Source: Maribellus sediminis
GTDB lineage: Bacteria > Bacteroidota > Bacteroidia > Bacteroidales > Prolixibacteraceae
Assembly (NCBI RefSeq): GCF_011799805.1
Contig: NZ_WXUB01000002.1
Location: 186,001 to 250,000, forward strand
Reading direction: 5' to 3'
Length of the DNA stretch: 64,000 nt
Shown: piece after piece, positions 1 to 9,294 of the stretch
How the letters are laid out: each line of letters starts with the position of its first letter
Numbering within the stretch: the stretch's first letter is position 1
Notes under the pieces: generated by a model
Databases searched by the model: none
Seen by the model: the letters and a program-made list of their open reading frames with translations, nothing else
What the model was told of the DNA's origin: nothing
Position numbers and translations under genes: made by a program

Positions 1-3000
1 CGGTTTTTACCATCGATTTTAATACTACTGTTGTGCCCGCCAGTTCGTGGACCCAGGTAAATGATTCAACCGTTGAGTTTGATATGAAAAAAGCTCGTAC
101 AGGTAGAGGTATTGCAGCGTGGGTTTATGCATCAGATACTGCCGGTGCTCCAACATTGAATCCGAACGAAGATTTTAAAGTAAGAGCTTCAGGACGGTTT
201 CGTAGCAATGAAAATCCCAACCACGTAGCGAGTGTCGATTCTTTGCAGGCAATTCTTGCGAAGTGGGAAGAAGTTTATGCCGGAACTGATAAGGCTGGTG
301 ATAACACACTCAATAACTATTCTGCCTGTGTTTTTGATGTAGATGGCGACCCAAACAACCAGGCATACGGTGTGCACCCCGGTATTTACAAAAAACTGGA
401 TAACGAGTTTGTTTTCAGATGGGCAGGTCAGGTACTGACATCTGATTTCGAGTTTGATATGTGGACTTACGATCCGGGAAATACGGATTCAACTGCAACT
501 TATTATTTGCGTGTTGATTTTAGTGATATCGATACAACTATTGAGAATATCTATACTACAGGAAGTGGCCTGAAACATATTAAACTTGCCGAACTAACCG
601 GCCTTGAACTTTCTGATTTTAGCAATCAAAGCGAGGTTCATATTTTTATTGGAACCGAAGGTACGAATACAGAAATTGCAGAAGGTGTTTATGATCCTGT
701 AGTTGTATTTGATAACATGACTGTTTCTTTTGCTGCTCCTGCATGGATTGAACCCGCAGGTGGTCAGGACGGAGGAACTTTCGGAAATGCTGATGCACCA
801 TTTGAAGGTGTTATTGGAGAAAATACTATGGTTTCTATTCCTCTTAAATTGAAAGGTCGTGTTGCTCCGATGACAATAACCGATAAACTTTATAAAAATA
901 ATACAGGTGATAAAATGAACAAAGTGCTAACTTTTCCTGACACTTTGGGTATAATGGCCAATGACGGTAGTGGTAACTATACGGTTGAGGTTCCTTATAC
1001 ATTTACACCTGCAGCTTTTGACATGGGAACTCAGACATGGTCAGAGCAGAAAATTACCATTGCTGCTCCTGAAATGGCTGAGGATTTTGATGTAATGTTT
1101 TCGTTTGAGGTGCTTCCGCAATCTAAAAGTTATTTTTCAAACATTGAGATAGAATCTACTGTTCGTGTTACCTATCAGGCTCATGTAGTTGGTAATGGTT
1201 CTACTATTATTGATTTAACTGGTGTTGAGGACGGGTATAGTCTTGCAGATACTCTTTCGGGGGTACCAGATAGTGCACAGGTGCTGCTCGCTCCGGGGAA
1301 AACCTATAATGTTGGCGGATATTCTTTCGATAAGTCAATGGTAATTACAAGCAGCAATCCTGATGCAGCCGATATGCCTCATATCTTTAGTGATTCAAAC
1401 TTTGATATGGTAGAAAATGCGTCTGTTGGGTATTTAGTTTTCAGAAACTTACACGTAACTGGTGAATTTGACAGTGATTATCTGATCAACATTAGTAAAC
1501 AAAGTAATATTGGTGACTTTGTAATCGAATCATGTAAAATAAAAGCTTTGCGTGGTATTGCGCGAATAAAAGATAATCCATCAACTATCGAAAATTTCAT
1601 GGTGTCGGACTGCGTAATGGACAGTATAAATAATTATGGTCTGTTAACCATGGATAAGGATGGTGGTGCAGTGAATAACATCATGATTACGAACTCAACA
1701 TTCTCGCGTTTTGTTTATTTTATTGTAAGCAGAAACAATTCTAATTCATTGGTTATTGATCACTGTACTTTATTTGAAGTTCCGGAGAAAGGTCGTCAAC
1801 TATTAAGATATAGAGGAGGAGATGGGAAAAATAATATTTTTGGAGGATTGTCAATTCAAAAATCTATCCTTGGTCACGGCTGGAACCTGAGCGGTGAAGA
1901 TGATTATGGTATTAAAGGAAAAGAAGGTCTTGTGTCGACACCCATATCCCTTAAAGACGTGTATGCAACAAGTGATTTTGCATATTCAGGAGATACTATT
2001 CCAGGTGTGCCGACACATACATTTGATGTAACTTCAATGGATCTTTGGATAGCTCCGACAGCTGGTAACTTCAATTTCTCAGATATGGATATCGCTAACA
2101 AAAAATTGGGCGATCCACGTTGGGTATATGAAGATACTACTGTTTATCTGTTATATGCCGGTGCCGGTACTCCTGAAGCAATGGAGCCAAGTGATTCACT
2201 CGCTGTTGATTACCTGACAGGTGCAGGATACAATGTAATGTATGTTGATGATAACGATCTGGTTGCCGGTTACGATTATTCTTCGTACCAGGCACTTGTG
2301 ATTGGTGAATCTTGTAGCTCGAGCAGAGTAGTTCCTTTTGGAAAAGACGATAATTATCCAATTCCATTAGTTTCAATGGAAGGATTTGGTGTTAGAGATG
2401 ACAAGTGGGGATGGATTAGTACAAGAGATTATTTCCAGGAAAGCAGAGCTGCTGTTCAGAATATGGATATGAAAATCCTCAACAATTCGCATTACATTAC
2501 TGAGGAACTTGCAATGGATCAGGTTGTATCCTTATCAACTGCCGATCCAAGTGGCAATATTTATGCCTGGGGTCTTGCCCTGGCCACAGATGTTCCGGGA
2601 GCGATCGCATTAGGACAAAATACCAATTCGGAAATCACAGCTCCAATGATGTGGGCTGTTCCAAGAGGAACATTGCTTGGTGCTTCAGGACAGGTTAATA
2701 TGAATCGTATAGTGATTTTTGCCGCAAACGCCAAGGGATTGGATGCATCAACCAGCGACTTCTTTATGTTGCTCGACCGTTCTATTCAGTGGGTACTGGG
2801 AGCCGGAACAACTGTTGGTATTAAGCCAGAAATTGAATTCGCCAGCGATGTAGTATTCTATCCCAACCCAGCAAGAGAAATGGCAACTTTACGTTTCTCA
2901 ATGGACAGAATGGATGATGTGAACCTGTCGGTTTACAACCTAGTTGGACAGAAAATGAGAGTTGAAACCCCATCATTCCTACCCGAAGGCCAGCATGAAA

Positions 3001-3098
3001 TTCAAATTCGTACCGGCGAGATGAATGACGGAATGTACATTTACGTTCTTCAGATTGGTGACGAAGTGCACAAAGGAAAATTCAATGTTATGAAATAA
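1..3098 (+). CDS. Secreted beta-helix protein (DUF4957/DUF5123-like) with T9SS sorting domain, 5' truncated
   Basis: The reading frame is open from base 3 with no stop upstream of the GTG at 33, so the true start lies left of the window. Counting from base 33, residues about 1-390 are beta-rich and unassigned. Residues about 391-693 are a parallel beta-helix segment closely resembling the DUF4957/DUF5123 half of the lipoprotein at 44984-46615, sharing IDLTG, GKTY..GGY and ALRGI/TLRGI motifs. Residues about 700-930 form a separate unassigned domain. Residues about 940-1021 are a type A T9SS sorting domain (FYPNPA, YNLVGQ, GMYIYVL, final basic residues), so the protein should be exported across the outer membrane. 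The DUF4957/DUF5123 families are typical of pectin loci and their role is unproven; binding or cutting of pectin is inference. Confidence 0.8.
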   Translation, partial: VFTIDFNTTVVPASSWTQVNDSTVEFDMKKARTGRGIAAWVYASDTAGAPTLNPNEDFKVRASGRFRSNENPNHVASVDSLQAILAKWEEVYAGTDKAGDNTLNNYSACVFDVDGDPNNQAYGVHPGIYKKLDNEFVFRWAGQVLTSDFEFDMWTYDPGNTDSTATYYLRVDFSDIDTTIENIYTTGSGLKHIKLAELTGLELSDFSNQSEVHIFIGTEGTNTEIAEGVYDPVVVFDNMTVSFAAPAWIEPAGGQDGGTFGNADAPFEGVIGENTMVSIPLKLKGRVAPMTITDKLYKNNTGDKMNKVLTFPDTLGIMANDGSGNYTVEVPYTFTPAAFDMGTQTWSEQKITIAAPEMAEDFDVMFSFEVLPQSKSYFSNIEIESTVRVTYQAHVVGNGSTIIDLTGVEDGYSLADTLSGVPDSAQVLLAPGKTYNVGGYSFDKSMVITSSNPDAADMPHIFSDSNFDMVENASVGYLVFRNLHVTGEFDSDYLINISKQSNIGDFVIESCKIKALRGIARIKDNPSTIENFMVSDCVMDSINNYGLLTMDKDGGAVNNIMITNSTFSRFVYFIVSRNNSNSLVIDHCTLFEVPEKGRQLLRYRGGDGKNNIFGGLSIQKSILGHGWNLSGEDDYGIKGKEGLVSTPISLKDVYATSDFAYSGDTIPGVPTHTFDVTSMDLWIAPTAGNFNFSDMDIANKKLGDPRWVYEDTTVYLLYAGAGTPEAMEPSDSLAVDYLTGAGYNVMYVDDNDLVAGYDYSSYQALVIGESCSSSRVVPFGKDDNYPIPLVSMEGFGVRDDKWGWISTRDYFQESRAAVQNMDMKILNNSHYITEELAMDQVVSLSTADPSGNIYAWGLALATDVPGAIALGQNTNSEITAPMMWAVPRGTLLGASGQVNMNRIVIFAANAKGLDASTSDFFMLLDRSIQWVLGAGTTVGIKPEIEFASDVVFYPNPAREMATLRFSMDRMDDVNLSVYNLVGQKMRVETPSFLPEGQHEIQIRTGEMNDGMYIYVLQIGDEVHKGKFNVMK

Positions 3099-3120
3099 GA
3101 ACAAGTTGTAATCCTAATAT

Positions 3121-3149
3121 AAGGTGGGGCTTTGCTCCACCTTTTTTTT
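3121..3149 (+). terminator. Rho-independent terminator
   Basis: A 10-bp stem (AAGGTGGGGC at 3121-3130, GCTCCACCTT at 3134-3143, one G-T pair) with a TTT loop is followed by an unbroken T run to 3149. It lies 23 bp after the stop of the beta-helix gene and separates it from the operon starting at 3370. Confidence 0.9.
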
Positions 3150-3283
3150 GTCTCTTTTTGTCAGGTTTAAAGGCTTGATGCGGCTTTTATGATAAAGGTG
3201 TATTATTCTCAGTGCTATATAGAAAAACGTTTACACCGAAGTTCATATTTGGTAATTTAAATACTTTGTTAATAGCGAAAATA

Positions 3284-3307
3284 AATAATGTAATCGTTTA
3301 CATTATT
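3284..3307. promoter_or_regulatory. LacI-family-type operator palindrome
   Basis: Perfect 10-bp inverted arms AATAATGTAA (3284-3293) and TTACATTATT (3298-3307) flank a central TCGT. The core TGTAA-T-CG-T-TTACA has the central CG typical of LacI-family operators. It sits 62 bp before the start of the alcohol dehydrogenase gene, the first gene of the catabolic operon. No LacI-family gene lies in the window, so the regulator is unknown. No convincing TAnnTTTG promoter box was found nearby, only shortened variants. Confidence 0.6.
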
Positions 3308-3369
3308 TTGCACTTTTTTTTCTATTTTTACAGTCTGATATATAAAACTAATTTGTTCGAACTTTACTT

Positions 3370-4518
3370 ATGGGGCCTATCATATCGATATATAATCCAT
3401 CAAAGCTGGTTTTTGGGGCTGATAGCTTCTCTTCCTTTGTTGCCGATATTATTACATCGGGTGCAAAACGCATTTTTATTTTAACCGTTTCCGAAATCCT
3501 GGAGCAGGTTGAATCGGGTTTTGCACAAATTCGTAATTCAGGTTGCGAAGTTGCAGTCAATACCGATATCAGACAAGAACCTTCGTTCGACGATTATAAA
3601 AAACTGTTGGCAAAAGTCGATCAGTTTAATCCGGATGCGGTTGTTGGAATAGGAGGAGGAAGTGTGCTTGATGCTGCAAAGCTGATTGCTGCGACTACCG
3701 GAAACGAAGTAAAAATTGAAGAGTTTTTAAAGGGAAATAAGAAACTAAACCGGAATACGCAACTGATATGCCTTCCTACTACTTCTGGTACCGGAAGCGA
3801 AGTTTCGCCAAATGCCATTTTTTTCGATCCTGAAACCGGAGGCAAGGTTGGAGTTATCGATCCGCAACTTGTTCCCGATGCAGCATACATCGATCCGATG
3901 TTGACCATTAGTGTGCCGCCTGCCGTTACAGCTTCTACCGGTCTCGATGCTTTAACGCATTGCATTGAAGCTTATGCGAACCGTTTAGCAAATCCGATTA
4001 ACGATTTGCTGGCTTTTGAAGGCATAAGGCTGATCGGACAAAACTTAAAAACAGCTTTCGAAAACGGTAACGATGTAAAAGCACGCGAGAAGGTAGCCCT
4101 GGGAAGTATGTATGGAGGAATGTGTCTGGGGCCGGTAAATACAGGAGCCGTGCATGCCTTGGCCTACCCACTCGGAAGCAACTATAAGATTGCACATGGT
4201 GTGTCGAATGCCATGTTGCTGCCTTTTGTGTTGGAATATAACCTGGAAGCTGCGGAAGAGAAATATGCCAATGTAGCCTTAGCATTGGGTGTTGACGACG
4301 AAGGCAACGATAAAGAAACGGCTTTGGCGGGAATTCAGTTGATTCGTGAAATGATTCGGGATTTTAAAATTCCAGGAAGTTTGTCCGACTTGAATATTGG
4401 CGAAAATGAAATTGAGGAAATGGCGCATTCGGCACTAAAAATTCAGCGCTTACTAAAAAACAACGTACGCGAGGTGAAACTGCAGGATGCCATTGATATT
4501 TATACGAAAGCAAAGTGA
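3370..4518 (+). CDS. Iron-containing alcohol dehydrogenase
   Basis: A 382-residue group III (iron-dependent) alcohol dehydrogenase, the usual family length. The NAD-binding GIGGGSVLDAAK motif is at about 94-104. The metal-ligand pattern is intact: D193 and H197 (GLDALTHC), H262 (GAVHALAYPLG) and H276 (IAHGVSNA). No signal peptide, so cytoplasmic. It overlaps the next gene by one base (TGATG) and is the first of five tightly coupled genes, so it should act on an intermediate of the same pathway. I infer reduction of a four-carbon aldehyde acid to a threonate-type acid. The family alone does not fix the substrate; a fructuronate- or lactaldehyde-type reductase is also possible. Confidence 0.93.
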   Translation: MGPIISIYNPSKLVFGADSFSSFVADIITSGAKRIFILTVSEILEQVESGFAQIRNSGCEVAVNTDIRQEPSFDDYKKLLAKVDQFNPDAVVGIGGGSVLDAAKLIAATTGNEVKIEEFLKGNKKLNRNTQLICLPTTSGTGSEVSPNAIFFDPETGGKVGVIDPQLVPDAAYIDPMLTISVPPAVTASTGLDALTHCIEAYANRLANPINDLLAFEGIRLIGQNLKTAFENGNDVKAREKVALGSMYGGMCLGPVNTGAVHALAYPLGSNYKIAHGVSNAMLLPFVLEYNLEAAEEKYANVALALGVDDEGNDKETALAGIQLIREMIRDFKIPGSLSDLNIGENEIEEMAHSALKIQRLLKNNVREVKLQDAIDIYTKAK

Positions 4519-5432
4519 TGAAGAGCGATTTGAAAAAATATGAAGGTGTAATTGTGCCTATGGTAACACCGGTTAATGCTGATTATTCCATCGATAAAAA
4601 AGCGGTAGGAAAAATCATCAATTCATTTATTGATGCCAAAGTGCTGCCATTTGTTTTGGGTACAACCGGGGAGGTAGCGTCGCTTTCACCCAGTCAGAAA
4701 ACTACGCTGGTTAAGGAAGCAGTTGATGCAGTGGATGGGAGAGCACCTTTATTTGCAGGTCTGGCCGGTAACTCCATTCTGCAAACCATCGACGAAGCAA
4801 AACGATATACCGATATGGGAGTTAATGCACTTGTTGCTCTGGCTCCCAACTATTATCCCATCGAAGCGAAACATGCTCTGAAGTGGTTCGAAAAACTGGC
4901 TGACAGTGTAACCTTGCCTTTGTTTTTATACAACATCCCGGCAACTACACATCATTCTATCTCGCTTGATGTGGTGGAAACGATGAGCCATCATCCGAAT
5001 ATAGTCGGTATTAAGGATTCGGAAAACAACCAGACCCGCTTGGAAGAATCGCTGGAAAGATGGGCTTCGCGCGAGGACTTTTTATTTTTGGTAGGTTGGG
5101 CGGCTATGTCGGCTTTCGGATTAAAACGTGGAGCCAATGGAATCGTCCCGAGTGCGGCCAACCTCATTCCTGAATTGTATGCGGGATTATATGAAGCTGC
5201 AAAAAATAACGATTTTGTTGAAGCTGAAAGAATTCAGGGACTCACCGACAAAGTTTCGGCTTACAACCAAAGTGGCCGAACTGTAACAGAAGCCATTCCT
5301 GCACTTAAAGCACTGATGTCGTTAAAAGGATTGTGCGGAACGCAGGTAATGCCGCCAATGTTACAAATGGAAGAAGCAGAATTGAAAGCTTACCTGGATG
5401 AAATGGAAAATAAAATACTGAACCTGGCTTAA
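4518..5432 (+). CDS. DapA/NanA-family aldolase (dihydrodipicolinate synthase family)
   Basis: A 304-residue class I aldolase of the DapA/N-acetylneuraminate lyase superfamily with a TIM-barrel fold. The GTTGE loop is at 48-52, the catalytic Tyr is in YNIP (Y138) and the Schiff-base Lys is in GIKDS (K166). An in-frame GTG at 4515 exists, but the ATG at 4518 overlapping the upstream stop is the better start. Family members form or cleave bonds to pyruvate, or dehydrate keto-deoxy sugar acids. The neighbouring PdxA and DUF1537 genes argue against lysine biosynthesis and for retro-aldol cleavage of a 2-keto-3-deoxy sugar acid to pyruvate plus an aldehyde. The substrate proposed here, Dha from RG-II, is inference. 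Confidence 0.9.
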   Translation: MKSDLKKYEGVIVPMVTPVNADYSIDKKAVGKIINSFIDAKVLPFVLGTTGEVASLSPSQKTTLVKEAVDAVDGRAPLFAGLAGNSILQTIDEAKRYTDMGVNALVALAPNYYPIEAKHALKWFEKLADSVTLPLFLYNIPATTHHSISLDVVETMSHHPNIVGIKDSENNQTRLEESLERWASREDFLFLVGWAAMSAFGLKRGANGIVPSAANLIPELYAGLYEAAKNNDFVEAERIQGLTDKVSAYNQSGRTVTEAIPALKALMSLKGLCGTQVMPPMLQMEEAELKAYLDEMENKILNLA

Positions 5433-5443
5433 CAGGAAAATAT

Positions 5444-6475
5444 ATGAACGGTACTAAACCAATTTTAGCAATCACGATGGGAGATCCGGCCGGTATCGGT
5501 CCGGAAATCGCCATAAAAACATTCGAAAATCCTGAACTTCATAACTTGTGTCGCCCGATACTTGTGGGCAATACGGCCATTATGGAGCAGGCACTTCAGT
5601 TTTCAGAAAACGCTTTGCTGGTTAAAAAGATTGAAAGCGTTAAAACTGCCACTTTCGAACCGGGAGTAATGGAGGTTTTGGATATTGATCTGGAACCTGG
5701 ACAACCCATTCATTTTGGTGAAATTTCAGCGACTGCCGGCAATCTTGCTTTTCACTCGGTTGTAAAAGCTATCGAACTGGCAAAAAGTGGCGAAGTTGAC
5801 GGGACGGTTACAAATCCTATTCATAAAAAAGCTATTAACGAGGCAGGTCATCATTTTTCGGGACACACCGAAATTTATGCCGAATACACGAATACGCCAA
5901 AATATGCCATGTTGCTTGCCGACGATGCTATTAAAGTAATTCACGTGAGCACACATGTTTCGTTGCGCAAAGCTTGCGACCTGGTAAAAAAAGCGCGTGT
6001 GCTTGAAGTGATTGAGATCATGAATGCAGGTCTGAAACGACTTGGAATTTTGAATCCGAGAATTGGTGTAGCCGGATTAAATCCGCATGCAGGCGACGAA
6101 GGATTGTTTGGCGACGAGGAGATCAACGAAATAAGTCCGGCCATTAAAGAAGCCCGTAGCAAAAGGATTGATGTAACAGGGCCGGTACCACCCGATACTT
6201 TATTTGCACTAGCCAGCGGTGGCCGGTTCGACGGGTGTGTGGCCATGTATCACGACCAGGGGCATATTCCGTTTAAACTGACCGGTTTTCACTGGGACCA
6301 GGAAAAAGGGAAAATGAAAAGCGTGAACGGTGTGAACATCACTTTGGGGCTCCCGATCATCCGCACATCGGTTGATCATGGAACCGCTTTCGAAATAGCC
6401 GGAAAAGGAATAGCCAGTCCCGATGCATTGTTGAACGCAGTTCAATATGCAGTAAAACTGACAAGGAACAAATAA
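5444..6475 (+). CDS. PdxA-family 4-phospho-acid sugar dehydrogenase (PdxA2-type)
   Basis: A 343-residue protein of the 4-hydroxythreonine-4-phosphate dehydrogenase family. It has the N-terminal GDPAGIGPE motif at 13-21, GHTE at 140-143, and the three metal-ligand histidines H171 (VSTHVS), H215 (LNPHAG) and H270 (YHDQGH). PdxA proper serves vitamin B6 synthesis. PdxA2 members encoded beside DUF1537 kinases are known to oxidise 4-phospho-threonate or erythronate, with decarboxylation to dihydroxyacetone phosphate. The DUF1537 kinase is the next gene (21-bp gap), so the catabolic role is favoured. Cytoplasmic and NAD-dependent by family. Confidence 0.9.
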   Translation: MNGTKPILAITMGDPAGIGPEIAIKTFENPELHNLCRPILVGNTAIMEQALQFSENALLVKKIESVKTATFEPGVMEVLDIDLEPGQPIHFGEISATAGNLAFHSVVKAIELAKSGEVDGTVTNPIHKKAINEAGHHFSGHTEIYAEYTNTPKYAMLLADDAIKVIHVSTHVSLRKACDLVKKARVLEVIEIMNAGLKRLGILNPRIGVAGLNPHAGDEGLFGDEEINEISPAIKEARSKRIDVTGPVPPDTLFALASGGRFDGCVAMYHDQGHIPFKLTGFHWDQEKGKMKSVNGVNITLGLPIIRTSVDHGTAFEIAGKGIASPDALLNAVQYAVKLTRNK

Positions 6476-6496
6476 TATAAAAAGAAGAATTGCTAA

Positions 6497-7678
6497 ATGA
6501 TTGCAATAATTGCAGATGATTTTACAGGAGCCGCCGAGATTGGAGGGGTTGGATTAAAGTACGGGCTCAATGTGGTCATCGAAACTAAGTTTGAAAACAA
6601 CGTTTCGGTTGATCTTTGGATTATTGCTGCAGATACCCGCTCACTTTCTGCGAAAGAAGCCTCAAAAGAAATCGAAAAGATTACCACCCAGTTACAGGTA
6701 AAAAATCCAAAATACATATTTAAAAAGCTGGATTCGGTTTTGCGGGGCAATATTGCTATCGAGATCGAAGCACAATTAAAGGCAATGGGTAAGAGTCGGG
6801 CTATTTTAATAGCAGGAAATCCTTCATTCGGAAGAACAATAGAAAATGGCAAGTACCTCGTGGATAATATTCTACTTGAAAATACTTCATTCTCTGAGGA
6901 TCCAGATTTTCCATTACAATCTTCCAATGTTTTAGATATTGTCAAGTCGACCGATATAAGCGTTTACTCCATACCTGTGAATTCAGAATTACCTGAGAAA
7001 GGCATAATTATTGGTGATGTAAAGAACCAGGAAGAAATGGAATATTGGGCGGATCAACTCGATGAAAATACAATGGTGGCAGGCGGGGCCGGTTTTTTCG
7101 ATGTTTTATTGAGTAAAAATCACCACGAAAATATAAGTGATTGTCGGGGCTGTCTCGAACTTGGCAATAAAACACTGTTCATTTTTGGTAGCAAATTTCC
7201 CAAAGATCAAAACCTGCCGATGGGGATTAAGAAAGAAGAAACCGTGAGGCTGAACATGCCCGATGAAATATACGGAAACCGGGATTTTAGTCCGGAGCTT
7301 ATACTGGTTTGGGCCAATCAGATTGTTGCTGAGCTCGAAGGCGGAAAGAAGGTGATAGTTACTATTGAGCAGGATTATAGTAATGAAGATCGTCTGTCGG
7401 CCAGAATTCGTAAAAATATTGCCGAGATGGTAAAAACAGTTGCTGAAACTACCGAACTTACCGATTTGCTTATGGAAGGAGGGGCAACTACTTCGGAAAT
7501 TTTGAGGACACTTGAAATTGTAAAGCTTTTCCCTACGAAATTATTATACCCGGGAATCATACAGCTTTCAACCAGCAAGTATCCGGGGCTTACGATCACC
7601 ACAAAACCCGGGAGTTACCCCTGGCCCGATAATGTAATGCTAAATTTAACCGATAACGAAGAACTTGAACAAACCTGA
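6497..7678 (+). CDS. Four-carbon acid sugar kinase (DUF1537; DtnK/OtnK family)
   Basis: A 393-residue two-domain acid-sugar kinase. The N-terminal sugar-binding domain begins with IADDFTGA at 4-11 and contains KKLDSVLRGN at about 75-84. The C-terminal nucleotide-binding domain has EGGATTSEI and ends in TTKPGSYPWPDN. Characterised relatives phosphorylate D-threonate, L-threonate or D-erythronate on O4 with ATP, feeding PdxA2 or OtnI/OtnC pathways. Pairing with the adjacent PdxA gene indicates the threonate/erythronate to dihydroxyacetone phosphate route. The stop codon shares one base with the start of the symporter gene (TGATG), implying translational coupling. Which C4 acid is used cannot be read from sequence. 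Confidence 0.9.
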   Translation: MIAIIADDFTGAAEIGGVGLKYGLNVVIETKFENNVSVDLWIIAADTRSLSAKEASKEIEKITTQLQVKNPKYIFKKLDSVLRGNIAIEIEAQLKAMGKSRAILIAGNPSFGRTIENGKYLVDNILLENTSFSEDPDFPLQSSNVLDIVKSTDISVYSIPVNSELPEKGIIIGDVKNQEEMEYWADQLDENTMVAGGAGFFDVLLSKNHHENISDCRGCLELGNKTLFIFGSKFPKDQNLPMGIKKEETVRLNMPDEIYGNRDFSPELILVWANQIVAELEGGKKVIVTIEQDYSNEDRLSARIRKNIAEMVKTVAETTELTDLLMEGGATTSEILRTLEIVKLFPTKLLYPGIIQLSTSKYPGLTITTKPGSYPWPDNVMLNLTDNEELEQT

Positions 7679-9246
7679 TGAACAATACATCAATACATAT
7701 CATCGACTGGATCATTATCATTGCCACTTTTGTCCTCACAATAGGAGTAGGATTATACTTTTCGAAACGGCAAAAAGATACTGGCAATTATTTTAAGGCG
7801 GGTGGAAAAATTCCATCGTGGGCGATTGGAATGTCAATTTTAGCAACATTGATCAGCGCCGTTACTTTTCTGGCTTATCCGGGTGAAGGTTATTCATCTA
7901 ATTGGATTCGTTTAGTTCAGGGACTGATGGTACCGCTTGTGCTGGTGTTTATTGTTGGTATTATTGTGCCTCTTTTCCGAAAAGTGATCCGATTGAGTGC
8001 CTATGAATATTTCGAACGACGATTTGGATTTTTTGCCCGTTTGTACGCTTCACTTGGATTTGTCCTCAATCATTTTGCAAAAATGGGGACGGTTTTTTAT
8101 CTGGTTGCAGTTACTTTGAACGGGATGACCGGTATAAATACGGTTGTTATAATATTGGTGATTGGAGTAATTGTGGTACTCATCACCATGATAGGAGGAA
8201 TGGAGGCTGTTATATGGCTCGACGTGATACAGGGATTTTTATTGATAGTTGGAGGTTTAATCTCGCTTGGGATTTTGCTTTTCTCTGTTGACGGAGGACC
8301 ATCGGCAATTTGGAATGTAGCTATGGAAAACGGGCGAATCGGATTTGGTCCGTTCGACTTTGAATTTGTGCGGCTGACATTCTGGGTAATGGCACTTAAC
8401 GGAATCTTTTATGCCATCCAAAAATACGGAACCGACCAAACAATTGTTCAGCGCTACCTTGCTGCAAAAAACGATAAGGAAGCAGTAAAAGCTTCGTTGA
8501 TTGGCGTGTTGTTGAGTGTTCCGGTTTGGGCTTTATTCATGTTTATTGGTACGGCGCTATTTAGTTATTATAAAATTATGGGTGGCTTACCCGACGATAT
8601 TATCGGCGATCAGGTCTTTCCGCATTTTATTATGTCGAATCTACCAGTTGGAGTAGTAGGATTGATCTTGTCAGCGCTTATCGCGGCTGCATTTTCCAGT
8701 CTCGATTCCGATCTTAACTGTCTGTCAGCAATTTGTCTCGAGGATTATTACCTGAGATGGAAACCGGAGACTCCGGAAGCGAAACAATTAGTATTAAGTC
8801 GCTTATTTACCTTGTTTGCTGGTGTTGGTGCCATTGCTGTTGCCCTGTTCTATGTGGCTGCCGGAGGACAAGGAGTGCTGGGAATCATTTTTACCCTGTA
8901 CGCCATTTTCTCGGGCGGAATTGCAGGTATGTTTCTCCTCGGCATTTTTAGTAGAAAAGCCGGGAAGAAAGGTATTTATGCGGGAATCGCAGCCAGTATA
9001 TTATTTACACTTTATGCCTTGTTATCATCAACACCAATGGGTCTTGGCGAAAATAAAATTTTGTTGCTCGACCTCGGTAGGCTAAATTTTCATCAACATA
9101 AATATATGATTGGAGTTTACAGTCATATTGTACTGATGATAGTAGGGATTGTTACAAGTTACCTTGTTAACGAAAAGCCGGTGGATGACAGCCTTACGTA
9201 TTATGGCTGGTTAAAGTTAAAACGGGCAGATAAGAGAACTGAATAG
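7678..9246 (+). CDS. Sodium:solute symporter (SSS family)
   Basis: A 522-residue polytopic inner-membrane protein with about 13 hydrophobic segments, the usual size for sodium:solute symporters. Typical SSS features are an early SGGIAGMFLL-like helix, the GGMEAVIWLDVIQG segment and an AAFSSLDSDLNCLSAI helix resembling the conserved sodium-site region. It is translationally coupled to the kinase gene, so it probably imports the acid sugar degraded by the four preceding enzymes. The substrate is inferred from context; uronates and keto-deoxy acids are both plausible. Confidence 0.9.
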   Translation: MNNTSIHIIDWIIIIATFVLTIGVGLYFSKRQKDTGNYFKAGGKIPSWAIGMSILATLISAVTFLAYPGEGYSSNWIRLVQGLMVPLVLVFIVGIIVPLFRKVIRLSAYEYFERRFGFFARLYASLGFVLNHFAKMGTVFYLVAVTLNGMTGINTVVIILVIGVIVVLITMIGGMEAVIWLDVIQGFLLIVGGLISLGILLFSVDGGPSAIWNVAMENGRIGFGPFDFEFVRLTFWVMALNGIFYAIQKYGTDQTIVQRYLAAKNDKEAVKASLIGVLLSVPVWALFMFIGTALFSYYKIMGGLPDDIIGDQVFPHFIMSNLPVGVVGLILSALIAAAFSSLDSDLNCLSAICLEDYYLRWKPETPEAKQLVLSRLFTLFAGVGAIAVALFYVAAGGQGVLGIIFTLYAIFSGGIAGMFLLGIFSRKAGKKGIYAGIAASILFTLYALLSSTPMGLGENKILLLDLGRLNFHQHKYMIGVYSHIVLMIVGIVTSYLVNEKPVDDSLTYYGWLKLKRADKRTE

Positions 9247-9294
9247 AAAAAAACGCGTAGATAAACAATCAATAACTAATTAAAATATAAGACT

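Noticed and set aside
3212-3484. A 90-codon + strand frame across the operon leader
   Set aside because: It overlaps the dehydrogenase start in another frame, is rich in Phe/Tyr/Leu as expected of AT-rich DNA, and spans the operator palindrome.
4518-5432. Reading the DapA-family gene as lysine biosynthesis
   Set aside because: Catalytic residues only show the superfamily; the operon has no lysine pathway gene and opens a carbohydrate locus.
5444-6475. Reading the PdxA gene as vitamin B6 biosynthesis
   Set aside because: It lies between an aldolase and a DUF1537 kinase gene with a symporter gene, which is the known layout for acid-sugar catabolism.
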